Source of the DNA: Streptomyces sp. NBC_00440
GTDB lineage: Bacteria > Actinomycetota > Actinomycetes > Streptomycetales > Streptomycetaceae
DNA length: 64,000 nucleotides
Direction of reading: 5' to 3'
Assembly: GCF_036014215.1 (NCBI RefSeq)
Contig: NZ_CP107921.1
Span: 1,745,501-1,809,500 of the forward strand
Positions within the stretch are counted from its first letter, which is position 1; the number at the start of each line of letters is the position of its first letter. The position numbers and the translations under genes were made by a program. The notes under the pieces were generated by a model. That model had not been told where the DNA came from, searched no databases, and was given only the letters and a program-made list of their open reading frames with translations. Below are positions 55,636 to 64,000 of the stretch, one piece after another.

Positions 55636-56319
55636 ATGGACATATCAGGGACACAGCTCAGAGCGGTTCGCGCGGCGCTTTTCACAGCGCTGGTCGTGAC
55701 CCTCTCCACTGCGTCCCATGTGCTCCTCTCACAGGTCCCGCTGCCGCCGGTCACGGTGGCGGCGCTCGCCGCCGCCGTCTTCACCGTGGCCTTCGCGCTG
55801 GCCGGCCGCGAGCGCGGTTTCGGGGCGATAGCGGGCGTCCTCATTCCGCTCGAACTCGCCGCCGACACCGTCTTCACGACCGGCCAGCATGTCTGTTACG
55901 GCCCGTCGGGCGGCCCCGTCGCGGGCGCCCTGCGCTCGGTCGGGGTGGACGTGCTCTGCGGCGGCCAGGTCGGCACCCCGCTGGCTGCCGTGACCGGCCC
56001 CGGCAAGGACGCGGTGGCGCTGCTCGACTCGCAGGCCCCGGCGCTGCCCTGGCTGCTGCTCGGCGCTCATGTCGCGGTCGGGCTGCTGGCCGCGCTCTGG
56101 CTGCGGCGCGGCGAGAGCGCGCTGGCCTCGGTGGCCCGCTCGGTCGGCGCCCTCGCCTTCCGGCCGCTGCGCGTCGCGGTGGCCGTCGTCGGAGCGGCCT
56201 GCACCGCCGTGCGGGACGGGGCGCTCCCCGCGCACCGCCCGCGCACCTCGCGCACCCTGCTCCTCGTGCACTCCGTGGGACTGCGCGGACCTCCGTACCC
56301 GGCTCCCGTTCCGAGCTGA
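55636..56319 (+). CDS. Membrane protein of unknown function
   Basis: 227 residues, four membrane segments (about 8-28, 35-55, 60-80 and 135-155) with an outside loop containing GQHVCYGPSGGP and DVLCGG (two cysteines that may pair). The C-terminus is Arg-rich and cytoplasmic. It is followed by a CPxC thioredoxin-fold gene after 50 bp, so the pair may act together in redox or metal handling. The start is uncertain between the ATGs at 55618 and 55636; the second has a weak GGGG site. Confidence 0.8.
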   Translation: MDISGTQLRAVRAALFTALVVTLSTASHVLLSQVPLPPVTVAALAAAVFTVAFALAGRERGFGAIAGVLIPLELAADTVFTTGQHVCYGPSGGPVAGALRSVGVDVLCGGQVGTPLAAVTGPGKDAVALLDSQAPALPWLLLGAHVAVGLLAALWLRRGESALASVARSVGALAFRPLRVAVAVVGAACTAVRDGALPAHRPRTSRTLLLVHSVGLRGPPYPAPVPS

Positions 56320-56369
56320 GTACGCAGTTCCGCCCTGCCCCGACCACGCCCCACACGGAGAACCCCACC

Positions 56370-57179
56370 ATGAGTGCACGCAACAACCAGACCAACAAGG
56401 CAGCGGCCCGCGAGCGGCTGCGCGCCGAGCGCGAGCGCCAGGCGAAGAAGGACAAGACCCGCCGGCAGCTCTTCGTCGGCGGTTCCATCGTCGTCGTCCT
56501 CGCGATCGCCGCGGGCGTCGGTTACGGCGTCATGCAGCTGAACAAGCCCTCCGGCTGGGAGGCGGCGAAGAGCGCCAAGGTCGTCGCGCCGAAGAACACC
56601 ACGGGCACGGACGGCACCACGGTCGTCGTCGGCAAGGCGTCGGCCAAGAAGACGCTCCAGATGTACGAGGACCCGCGCTGCCCGATCTGCGCGACGTTCG
56701 ACCAGACGGTCGGCGCGACGGTGCAGAAGGACCTCGACGCGGGCAAGTTCAAGATCCAGTACATCGGCGCTACGTTCATCGACAACAACGGCGGCGAGGG
56801 CTCGAAGAACGGTCTGAGCGCTCTGGGCGCCGCGCTCAATGTGAGCCCCACCGCGTTCGAGCACTACAAGACCGCGATGTACTCCGCGAAGTGGCACCCC
56901 GATGAGACCACGGACACGTTCAAGGACGACTCGTATCTCATCAAGATCGCGCAGACCGTGCCGGAGCTGAAGGACAACAAGGCCTTCCAGAAGGCCGTCA
57001 ACGGCGGCACCTACGACGCGTGGGCGATGAAGATGTCCGCGAAGTTCGACAAGAGCGGTGTCACGGGGACGCCCACCCTCAAGATGGACGGCAAGAAGCT
57101 GACCACCCCGGGCAGTGACAACGCGCCCATGACCGTCGCGGACTTCAACACCGCGCTGGACAAGGCCCTCAAGGCCTGA
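56370..57179 (+). CDS. Membrane-anchored thioredoxin-fold (DsbA-like) protein
   Basis: 269 residues. Charged basic N-terminus (1-32), one anchor (33-55), then an extracytoplasmic DsbA-like domain with CPIC at 104-107 and the cis-Pro segment VTGTPTLKMDG. Architecture is the same as the gene at 27520, but the domain lacks its extra cysteines. It probably forms or isomerises disulfides in secreted proteins. It follows the membrane protein gene by 50 bp. Three 10-bp tandem repeats begin at its stop codon. Confidence 0.92.
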   Translation: MSARNNQTNKAAARERLRAERERQAKKDKTRRQLFVGGSIVVVLAIAAGVGYGVMQLNKPSGWEAAKSAKVVAPKNTTGTDGTTVVVGKASAKKTLQMYEDPRCPICATFDQTVGATVQKDLDAGKFKIQYIGATFIDNNGGEGSKNGLSALGAALNVSPTAFEHYKTAMYSAKWHPDETTDTFKDDSYLIKIAQTVPELKDNKAFQKAVNGGTYDAWAMKMSAKFDKSGVTGTPTLKMDGKKLTTPGSDNAPMTVADFNTALDKALKA

Positions 57180-57202
57180 TCCGGCCCGATCCGGCCTGAT
57201 CC
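57173..57202. repeat. Three tandem 10-bp units
   Basis: GGCCTGATCC, GGCCCGATCC, GGCCTGATCC in direct succession. The first unit contains the TGA stop of the thioredoxin-fold gene. Confidence 0.75.
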
Positions 57203-57213
57203 AGCGGAAGACC

Positions 57214-57783
57214 CTAGAGCGTTTCGAGGAAGCCGAGTGCGACCCGCCAGGTCCGCTCGGCCGCCTCGGCGTCGTAGTCGGGCAGCTCGGGGTCGGTGTA
57301 GAGGTGGCCCGCGCCCGCGTAGTGGTGCACCTCCACATCGGCCCCGATCCGCTGCATCCGCAGATACCAGGCGTTCAGCCAGTCGTGCGGCTCGAACGGG
57401 TCGGGGTCGGCGACATGCAGCTGTACGGGCAGCTCGTCCACCGACACGTCGTCGGCGATGTCCGACGTCCCGTGCAGAAGCAGCAGTCCGCGGGCCTTCT
57501 CGTCCGCGATGGCAAGATTCTGCGCGAGGGAGCCGCCGAGCGAGAACCCGGCGTAGACCAGGCCCTCGTCCGAGTGGGGAGCGGCGGCCGTCACGGCGCG
57601 CTTCAGCAGCTCTTCGGAGCCGAGCTCCTCCTTGAAGGCCATGCCTTCCTCGACGGTCCCGAAAGTCTTACCGTCGAAAAGATCGGGCACCAACACCTGA
57701 TGACCGGCCGCACGCAGCCGGTCGGCCGCCGCACGGACGGCGGGCCGCAAACCGTACGTCGAATGGAAAAGGATGATGTTCAC
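57214..57783 (-). CDS. Dienelactone hydrolase-family protein
   Basis: 189 residues, alpha/beta hydrolase fold. The nucleophile motif appears as YAGFSLGG with Ser in place of the usual Cys of dienelactone hydrolase, then LLLHGTSD and the His in GAGHLYTD. Asp in HVADPDPFEPHDW would complete the triad. Substrate unknown. GTG start (NIILFHSTYG). It is divergent from the MscS gene, with starts 30 bp apart. Confidence 0.9.
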   Translation of the reverse strand: MNIILFHSTYGLRPAVRAAADRLRAAGHQVLVPDLFDGKTFGTVEEGMAFKEELGSEELLKRAVTAAAPHSDEGLVYAGFSLGGSLAQNLAIADEKARGLLLLHGTSDIADDVSVDELPVQLHVADPDPFEPHDWLNAWYLRMQRIGADVEVHHYAGAGHLYTDPELPDYDAEAAERTWRVALGFLETL

Positions 57784-57813
57784 GTGGCCATGGTGCCAGC
57801 TTCGGCCGGAAGC

Positions 57814-58914
57814 ATGGAGACCGTACTGCGTCCCCTGATCGTCATCGGCGGCTCGGTGCTGCTGACGCTCGCGGTGGGCTGGCTGGTCGACCGCGCGCTC
57901 AAGCGGACCGACGAGCGCCACCACGAGACCCCGCTCTGGGGCCTGCTGCGGCGCTGCCGGGTACCGCTGCAGTCGGTCCTGATCACCGGGCTGCTGCGCG
58001 GCAGTTACCAGCAGGTGCGGTTCAAGCCGGTGCAGCACCACTCCACCGGGATCGGGCAGTTCCTCACCCTGGTCCTGATCGGCTTCACGGCCTGGCTGGC
58101 CCTGCGGATCGCCACGGCGATCGTCGACTCCTCGTACGCCCGTTACGCGGCGACCACCCACGACCAGGCCAGGCTCCGCCGGGTCCGCACCCAGGTCACG
58201 CTCATCCAGCGGGTGGTGACGGCGATCGTCGGGACAGTGGCCGCATCGGCGATGCTGCTGACCTTCCCCACGATGCGTACCGCGGGCACCTCGCTGCTGG
58301 CCTCCGCCGGGCTCCTCGGCATCGTCGCCGGTGTCGCCGCCCAGTCCACTCTGGGCAACCTGTTCGCCGGGCTGCAGATCGCCTTCGGCGACATGGTCCG
58401 CATCGGGGACACGGTGGTCGTGGACGGCGAGTGGGGCACCGTCGAGGAGATCACGCTGACCTTCCTCGCGGTGCGCACCTGGGACGAGCGCCGGATCACC
58501 ATGCCGGTGTCGTACTTCACCAGCAAGCCCTTCGAGAACTGGTCGCGCGGCGGTGCCCAGATGTCCGGCACCGTCTTCTTCCAGCTCGACCACTCGACGC
58601 CGGTCCCGCAGATGCGCGAGAAGCTGCGGGAGATCCTGAGCGAGATCCCGTCGTGGGACGGCAGGAACTGGTCGCTCGCCGTCACGGACACCACTCCGAG
58701 CACCATCCAGGTGCGGGCCGTGGTCACCGCGAAGGACTCGGACGACATCTGGACCGTGCGGTGCGCCGTACGGGAGCAGCTGATCGCCTGGCTGCGTGAC
58801 GAGCACCCGTACGCCCTGCCCAAGGTCGCGACCGCACCGGCCGAGCTGGCGAAGAACCACTGGGGACCGGATCTGTTCAAGCACGACCCCGCTCCCAGGA
58901 CCGGCCGGGGCTGA
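57814..58914 (+). CDS. MscS family mechanosensitive channel
   Basis: 366 residues. Four membrane segments (about 7-27, 74-94, 135-155, 165-185), the pore helix ASAGLLGIVAGVAAQSTLGN and the beta domain with VRIGDTVVVDGEWGTVEEI and TWDERRITMPVSYFTSK. It opens on osmotic down-shock to release solutes. The start is uncertain: ATG at 57814 (GGAA close upstream), ATG at 57790 or GTG at 57784. Confidence 0.93.
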   Translation: METVLRPLIVIGGSVLLTLAVGWLVDRALKRTDERHHETPLWGLLRRCRVPLQSVLITGLLRGSYQQVRFKPVQHHSTGIGQFLTLVLIGFTAWLALRIATAIVDSSYARYAATTHDQARLRRVRTQVTLIQRVVTAIVGTVAASAMLLTFPTMRTAGTSLLASAGLLGIVAGVAAQSTLGNLFAGLQIAFGDMVRIGDTVVVDGEWGTVEEITLTFLAVRTWDERRITMPVSYFTSKPFENWSRGGAQMSGTVFFQLDHSTPVPQMREKLREILSEIPSWDGRNWSLAVTDTTPSTIQVRAVVTAKDSDDIWTVRCAVREQLIAWLRDEHPYALPKVATAPAELAKNHWGPDLFKHDPAPRTGRG

Positions 58915-58952
58915 CCAGGAGCTGACGGCCGGGGCCGCCGCAGCGGCGCGCG

Positions 58953-60539
58953 CTACCGCAGGCTGCGCACGTCCAGGTGGCGCAGCACCCGGTCGACGAT
59001 CTCCGGGTCGGCGCCGGGCTCGTTGCGCGCGGAGAGCACTTCGTGGCGGGCCGCCGACATCATCTCCCGCTGGATCCGCTGGGTGGTCCTGACCCGCTCG
59101 GCCCGCTTCAGATACGCGGCGTGCCGCTCCTCGTCGACCATCCCGGGGCTGATCCTGACGCCGATCTCGAAGGCGCCGCGGGCCAGCCGTTCCATGACCT
59201 CCTCGGGCAGCTCCTCGACGTCCTGGATCTCCTTGAGCCGGTGTCTGGCGGCCTTGGCCGCCCGTACCGCCAGGCTCCGTTCGAGTTCGCGCTCGGCGCC
59301 GGCGTCCGAGCGGACGCCCAGTTTCTTCACCAGCCAGGGCAGGGTCAGCCCCTGGAAGACCAGGGTGACCATGACCACGGCGAAGGCGATGAAGATGATC
59401 TCGCTGCGCGCCGGGAAGGGGCTGCCGTCGTCCTTGGTCATCGGGATGGCGAGGGCCAGCGCGACCGAGGCGACCCCGCGCATCCCGGCCCACCACATGA
59501 CGATGGTCTCGCGCCAGCTGGTGGGGATGTCCTCGTCGTAGTCCCGCAGGGTGTGCAGTCTCTTCGCGAGCCAGGTGGCGGGCAGCAGCCACACCAGGCG
59601 CAGTGCGACGACGACTCCCACGGCTGCCGCGCCCCAGCCGATCATCTCGGCCAGATGCCCGTTCGCGGTGCCGAACACCACATGCAGTTCGAGCCCGATG
59701 AGACCGAAGGTCACCCCGGTGACGAGGGTGTCGACGATCTCCCAGAAGGCGTTGCCCTCCAGCCGGCCGCGTACGTCGTCGGCGTCGGCGGTGTGTTCGG
59801 CGAGGAACAGCGCGGAGGTGAGCACCGCCAGCACGCCCGACCCCATCAACTCCTCGGCCAGCACATAGCTGAGGAAGGGCACCAGCAGGGTCAGGCCGAT
59901 CTGCAGGGTGGTGTCGCCCAGCAGCCCCATCAGCTTGTTGGTGAGCCAGCCGAGGGCGAGTCCCACCACCAGGGCCACCACCGCGGAGAGCACCAACTGG
60001 CCCGCCGCGACCGGCCAGGAGAAGGTTCCGGTGACGGCGGCGGCGATCGCCACGTGGTAGAGCACGATCGCTGTCACGTCATTGAACAGCCCTTCGCCCT
60101 CCAGGATCGAGACGAGCCGGCGGGGCAGCCCGAGCGCGCCGGCGACGGCGGTCGCCGCCACCGGGTCGGGCGGCGCCACCAGCGCGCCCAGCGCGACGGC
60201 CGCGGCGATCGGCAGGCCCGGCACCATCGCGCTCGCGACCGCGGCCACGGCGGCCGTCGTCACGAAGACCAGCGCGACGGCGAGCAGCAGGATCGGCCGG
60301 AAGTTGGCCGTGAACTGCCGCCAGGAGGTGCGCTGTACGGCCGCGTACAGCAGCGGCGGCAGCACCAGCGGAAGGATGAAGCCCGAGGGGATGTCGACAT
60401 TCGGCACGAAGGGCAGCAGGGCGAGGCAGATCCCGAGGAGCGTCATCAGGACCGGGGCGGGCAGCCCGAGCCGCTCACCGATCGGTACGGAGACCACCGC
60501 CCCGATCAACAGCAGGAGCAGCAGTGCCAATTGGTCCAC
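58953..60539 (-). CDS. Na+/H+ antiporter, CPA1 family
   Basis: 528 residues, about 12 membrane segments. PPDPVAATAVAGALGLPRR and ILEGEGLFNDVTAIVLY are the conserved transport-site segments (Asp of the ND motif). MWWAGMRGVASVALALAIP carries the conserved Arg helix. The C-terminal 120 residues form a charged cytoplasmic tail. It probably exports Na+ or K+ in exchange for H+. GTG start with GGAGGG at 6 nt. Confidence 0.95.
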   Translation of the reverse strand: MDQLALLLLLLIGAVVSVPIGERLGLPAPVLMTLLGICLALLPFVPNVDIPSGFILPLVLPPLLYAAVQRTSWRQFTANFRPILLLAVALVFVTTAAVAAVASAMVPGLPIAAAVALGALVAPPDPVAATAVAGALGLPRRLVSILEGEGLFNDVTAIVLYHVAIAAAVTGTFSWPVAAGQLVLSAVVALVVGLALGWLTNKLMGLLGDTTLQIGLTLLVPFLSYVLAEELMGSGVLAVLTSALFLAEHTADADDVRGRLEGNAFWEIVDTLVTGVTFGLIGLELHVVFGTANGHLAEMIGWGAAAVGVVVALRLVWLLPATWLAKRLHTLRDYDEDIPTSWRETIVMWWAGMRGVASVALALAIPMTKDDGSPFPARSEIIFIAFAVVMVTLVFQGLTLPWLVKKLGVRSDAGAERELERSLAVRAAKAARHRLKEIQDVEELPEEVMERLARGAFEIGVRISPGMVDEERHAAYLKRAERVRTTQRIQREMMSAARHEVLSARNEPGADPEIVDRVLRHLDVRSLR

Positions 60540-60798
60540 GGGTTGCCCTCCGGGGCTGTCGGAATCTCCGTCGGCATCGCTGCCGAAACCTTGACGGTCA
60601 GTGGCTCAAGCGTGCCATGCAATACGTGCGTATCAGCCCAATAGCCCCGCCTGCTCCGCCTCCGCCTTGGCCGCACTCCATCTTTCATCCGATGTCTATG
60701 GTGCGCGAGGTCTTCCCGTCCGGTTGAGGCGCGGGCACTATGCAGGGTGCATGGATTCAGGGACGAGAACTGTCGACACATACCTGACTGGAGCTCAT

Positions 60799-62589
60799 AT
60801 GCCCTCCGCGCATCAACCGCCGTCCAGGAGAGCAGTCCTGGGCGCCGCGGCGACCGGTGCGGGCGCGCTGCTCGCCCTCGGCGCCGCCCCGCACGCGTAC
60901 GCCTCCACCGCACCGGCCCGGCCGCCCGCCCACTCCCCCGGCAGGCGGTTGCCCTTCCTCATGGACATGGTCCAGGCGAACCCGGGCGAGCCGATGACCG
61001 AGTCCCGCTACAACGACCCGCACACCCTTGCCTCGTACGGATATGACGGCCAGGTCATCAACGAGTTCCGCCCGCCGCACACCGGAGTCACCTTCGACAC
61101 CGTCGACGATCGGATCTTTCCGGCGGGGTCCGAGGCGCGTGCCTGGGTCGAGGAGAACGCCAGGGGCATCGACGAGCACATCCGGCGCGCGCACGCCGCG
61201 GGCATCGACTCGTACTTCTTCACCGACATCATCGTGCTGCCGAAACGGCTGGTCGAGCTGTACGGCGACGAGGTCCTGGACGACCAGGGCCGGATCAGCC
61301 TGCACCGCCCGCGCACCCTGGAGATCCACCGGCTGATGCTCCGTGAGGTCTTCGCCCGCTTCCCCGGCATCGACGGTCTGGTCATCCGGACCGGTGAGAC
61401 CTATCTGCAGAACGTGCCGTACCACACGGGCAACAACCCGATCACCGAAGGGAAGGACAGCCACCACCTGCTGATCGGTCTGCTCCGCGACGAGGTGTGC
61501 GTCCGCGCGGGGAAGCGGCTCTTCTACCGCACCTGGTCCACCGGCGGCGACCCGCTCACCAACGACCCGGCGTTCTACCGCACCGTCACCGACGCGATCG
61601 AGCCGCACCGGAACCTGCTGTTCTCGGTGAAGCACACGGCGGTCGACTTCTGGCGGACCGTCGCCTTCAACCCGACCCTGGGCATCGGGAACCACCGGCA
61701 GATCGCCGAAGTGGAGTGCGCCCGCGAGTACGAGGCGAAGGGCGCCTGCCCGGACTACATCGGTGACGGCGTCATCAACGGCTTCGAGGAGTACGCCGGT
61801 CTGCCCGGCCCGCAGGGTCTCGCGGATCTCGCGGGCAACCCGCTGTTCGCCGGGGTGTGGACCTGGTCGCGCGGCGGTGGCTGGCGCGGCCCGTACATCA
61901 CCAACGAGCTCTGGTGCGATCTGAACATGTGGGTGATGGCCCGCTGGACCCGTGACACCGGGCTCGGCGAGGCGGGCGCCTTCCGCGCGTACGCCCACCG
62001 CGCCGGGCTGTCCGGCAGCGCCGTCGACAGCTTCCACCGGCTGGCGCTGCTCTCCGCGGCCGGCACCCTGCGCGGCCACTACAGCGCGCTCACCCAGGTC
62101 AAGCGGCTGACCTGGACCCGCGACCAGTACCTCGGCGGCTCCGACAAGGACCTCACCGACGACTACCGGGCGATCGTCGCGGCGGGCAGCGTCGAGCGGA
62201 TCCTGGCGGAGAAGGCGCAGGCGGCCCGGATCTGGCAGGAGATCAGCGCGCTCTCCGGGCGGCTTCCGCTGCGCGACCGGGCCGACCGCGAATTCCTGCG
62301 CGTCTCGTCCCGCTACGGCCTGCATCTGTACTCGGTCATCCACCACGGCTGGCAGGTGATGCTGCGTGCCTACGCGGGCGAGCGGAGCCACCTGATGGCC
62401 GCCCATCTGCGGGCGTACGACAGCGCCTGGGCCTCCTGGCAGCGGCTCGCCGACCGCGAGCCGTCCTGCGCCACGCTCTACCAGCCGCTGGGCTTCGGCC
62501 AGAAGGACGCGAACGGGGTGTACGGCGCCGACCCCGACCACGGCATGGGCCCGTCCGTCGACGCCTGCCGGAAACTGCTCGCCTCATGA
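60799..62589 (+). CDS. Tat-exported TIM-barrel glycosidase-like protein
   Basis: 596 residues. The Tat signal is PSRRAVLGAAATGAGALLAL with a cleavage-like AYA near residue 34. The mature part shows a TIM-barrel pattern with acidic ends (YFFTDIIVLPKRLVELYGDE, GIDGLVIRTGETYLQNVPYH), aromatic-rich loops and WSTGGDPLTNDP, suggesting a GH67/GH115-like alpha-glucuronidase type or a new family. I cannot assign a substrate or name the catalytic residues. The ATG has GGAG at 5 nt; the frame opens to 60601 without start signals. A second secreted glycosidase-like gene follows 75 bp downstream. Confidence 0.8.
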   Translation: MPSAHQPPSRRAVLGAAATGAGALLALGAAPHAYASTAPARPPAHSPGRRLPFLMDMVQANPGEPMTESRYNDPHTLASYGYDGQVINEFRPPHTGVTFDTVDDRIFPAGSEARAWVEENARGIDEHIRRAHAAGIDSYFFTDIIVLPKRLVELYGDEVLDDQGRISLHRPRTLEIHRLMLREVFARFPGIDGLVIRTGETYLQNVPYHTGNNPITEGKDSHHLLIGLLRDEVCVRAGKRLFYRTWSTGGDPLTNDPAFYRTVTDAIEPHRNLLFSVKHTAVDFWRTVAFNPTLGIGNHRQIAEVECAREYEAKGACPDYIGDGVINGFEEYAGLPGPQGLADLAGNPLFAGVWTWSRGGGWRGPYITNELWCDLNMWVMARWTRDTGLGEAGAFRAYAHRAGLSGSAVDSFHRLALLSAAGTLRGHYSALTQVKRLTWTRDQYLGGSDKDLTDDYRAIVAAGSVERILAEKAQAARIWQEISALSGRLPLRDRADREFLRVSSRYGLHLYSVIHHGWQVMLRAYAGERSHLMAAHLRAYDSAWASWQRLADREPSCATLYQPLGFGQKDANGVYGADPDHGMGPSVDACRKLLAS

Positions 62590-62664
62590 GGCACGTCACC
62601 ACGCGCCGCGCCCCGCTCGGGGGCGCCCCGGACCGCACCCCCGTACCGAACAGGAGCCTCCACC

Positions 62665-64000
62665 GTGCATGAGCTCTCCCGCAGACACTTCGCCGGTACG
62701 GCGGCGGGCGCGACCGCCGCCCTCTGGCTGGCCGGGTCCCGCACCGCCTGGGCAGCCCCGGCCGACGGCCGGCCCGGGTCGCACGGCCCCGACGTGTACG
62801 AACGGACGGTCCGCGCCGCCGCCATGAAGTGGCGTCGGCTGCCCACCGGCTGGCAGGACGCCCCGTTCCTCGCCAACGGATACCTCGGCGCACAGCTCTA
62901 CCGGGGCGCGTCCGCGAACACGCTGAAGCTGATGATCAGCCACACCCAGGTGCAGGACCAGCGCGGCCAGTGGCGCGGCGGCACCGGCTACTCCCGGCTG
63001 CCCGTCGGGTACTTCACGCTTACCCTGGCCGGGGAGATCACCGCCGTCGACTGGACGCTCGATCCGTACGACGCGGAGCTGCGCGGCACGCTCACCACCA
63101 CCCGCGGCTCCCTGTCCTTCTCCGCGCTCGTCCAGAACGACTCGGGCGCGCTGCTGGTCTCGACCCGGCCGAGCGCGGGCGAGGAGTCCGCCGCCTGGGC
63201 CTTCCAGTGGCTCCAGGCCGCCAGTACCCGGCTCATCGACAAGCCGGCCGACTACACGCCCAATCCGGACCCGCGGGCCGGCGCCGGCTTCGTCGAACAG
63301 CCGCTGCTGGCGGGCGGCGGCTGGACGACGGCCTGGCGGGAGCAGCGCGAGGGGACGGGGCGGCTGCTGGCCGCGCAACTGGTCTACCGCTTCCCCGGCG
63401 ATGTGCGGCAGGCGACCGCGGACGCCGTGGCGGCGGTGGACCGCGCGCTGGCCACCGGCCCGGACCGGCTGGTCGCCCGGCACCGCGAGTGGTGGCACGC
63501 CTACTACCGGCGCAGCTTCCTCTCCGTACCGGACAAGCGGCTCCAGGCGTTCTACGTCCTCCAGCTCTACAAGATGGCCTCGACCACCCGCGCCCAGGGC
63601 CCGACCCTGTCCGAGTGGGGGCCCTGGTACCCGGAGGTCGGCAACAGCTGGACGGCGGTGTGGTGGAACCTCAACGTCCAGATCGGGATGCCCGCGGTCA
63701 ACGGCACCAACCACCCCGAACTGGACTCGGTGACCCAGGCGTTCCGCCGTTTCGAGAAGAACCTGCCGACGTCCGTTCCGGCCGCCTACCGCGACGGCCA
63801 CAACTACGCGCTCGGCCACCCGTCCGACTGGCAGCTGCGGGCGGGCGACACATACGACGTCGGGGTCCCCGGCTCCGACCACATCTCCGACAACTTCGGC
63901 AATCTCACCTGGGCGCTGCACAACGTCTGGCTCTCGTACCGGCACTCGATGGACCTCGCCACCCTGCGTGACGTGGTGTATCCGATCCTCGCGAAAGCCA
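62665..64000 (+). CDS. Tat-exported glycosidase-like protein (5' part only)
   Basis: Partial: 445 codons before the right window edge. The signal has LSRRHFAGTAAGATAALWL with cleavage near AWA (about residue 30). The mature part starts with a beta-sandwich domain (WQDAPFLANGYLGAQLYRGA, LPVGYFTLTL) and continues into a helical barrel: HREWWHAYYRRSFLSVPDKR, YVLQLYKMASTTRAQGPTLS, TAVWWNLNVQIGMPAVNG. This layout resembles GH95 and related (alpha/alpha)6 enzymes, but the exact family is uncertain. GTG start with AGGAG upstream. It follows the TIM-barrel gene by 75 bp, and both Tat signals suggest a joint extracellular glycan task. Confidence 0.78.
   Translation, partial: MHELSRRHFAGTAAGATAALWLAGSRTAWAAPADGRPGSHGPDVYERTVRAAAMKWRRLPTGWQDAPFLANGYLGAQLYRGASANTLKLMISHTQVQDQRGQWRGGTGYSRLPVGYFTLTLAGEITAVDWTLDPYDAELRGTLTTTRGSLSFSALVQNDSGALLVSTRPSAGEESAAWAFQWLQAASTRLIDKPADYTPNPDPRAGAGFVEQPLLAGGGWTTAWREQREGTGRLLAAQLVYRFPGDVRQATADAVAAVDRALATGPDRLVARHREWWHAYYRRSFLSVPDKRLQAFYVLQLYKMASTTRAQGPTLSEWGPWYPEVGNSWTAVWWNLNVQIGMPAVNGTNHPELDSVTQAFRRFEKNLPTSVPAAYRDGHNYALGHPSDWQLRAGDTYDVGVPGSDHISDNFGNLTWALHNVWLSYRHSMDLATLRDVVYPILAKA

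Noticed and set aside
62596..63945. 449-codon open frame on - near the right edge
   Set aside because: Shadow of the + strand glycosidase-like gene, which runs off the edge but has signal peptide and domain features.

Overview
The window is high-GC (about 70% or more) DNA with strong third-position GC bias, many GTG starts, short overlapping operons, Tat-exported enzymes and several likely leaderless mRNAs. The gene content (gltBD, a trp set with TrpM, a his operon with bifunctional PriA, dnaE) points to the chromosomal core of a Streptomyces. I see no integrase, transposase, phage gene, rRNA, tRNA or CRISPR array.

Left part (1-14.7 kb): the start of a Tat-exported glycoside hydrolase (GH101-like, cut by the window edge), a secreted trypsin, a zincin-like protein, a deazaflavin-type oxidoreductase, a DEAD-box RNA helicase with an RGG tail beside a cold-shock gene, two VOC proteins, a HutD-like protein, then gltB-gltD (glutamate synthase) with a candidate GlnR box upstream of gltB, and a VIT1-type membrane transporter.

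Accessory operon (14.9-26.3 kb): ten genes on the + strand, nearly all overlapping by 1-4 bases. They encode a LacI-family repressor, two sugar-type ABC permeases and a lipoprotein binding protein, four divergent ADP-ribosylglycohydrolase-fold proteins, a CaiB/BaiF CoA-transferase and a CitE/HpcH-type CoA-ester lyase. A perfect 35-bp inverted repeat holding two LacI-type operators sits just upstream. I read this as an uncharacterised import-and-catabolism pathway for a glycosidic compound whose aglycone is activated to a CoA ester and cleaved. It is the most interesting system in the window.

Amino-acid block (26.3-41.8 kb, mostly - strand): hisD-hisC-hisB-small membrane protein-hisH-priA-ridA-hisF, then hisI-trpE-three membrane proteins-trpC-trpM-trpB-trpA-DsbA-like-lgt. 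PriA probably serves both histidine and tryptophan synthesis, since no trpF is present. One + strand gene (35343-35975) splits the two groups.

Right part (41.9-64 kb): membrane and hypothetical proteins, a Lon-substrate-domain protein, a YbaK deacylase, an ABC-2 exporter, a NYN-domain protein, dnaE, a DUF2252 protein, a second membrane-anchored CPxC thioredoxin-fold protein, a dienelactone-hydrolase-like protein, an MscS channel, a CPA1 antiporter, and two consecutive Tat-exported glycosidase-like proteins, the last cut by the window edge.

All function calls rest on motif recognition by eye. No database search was possible.
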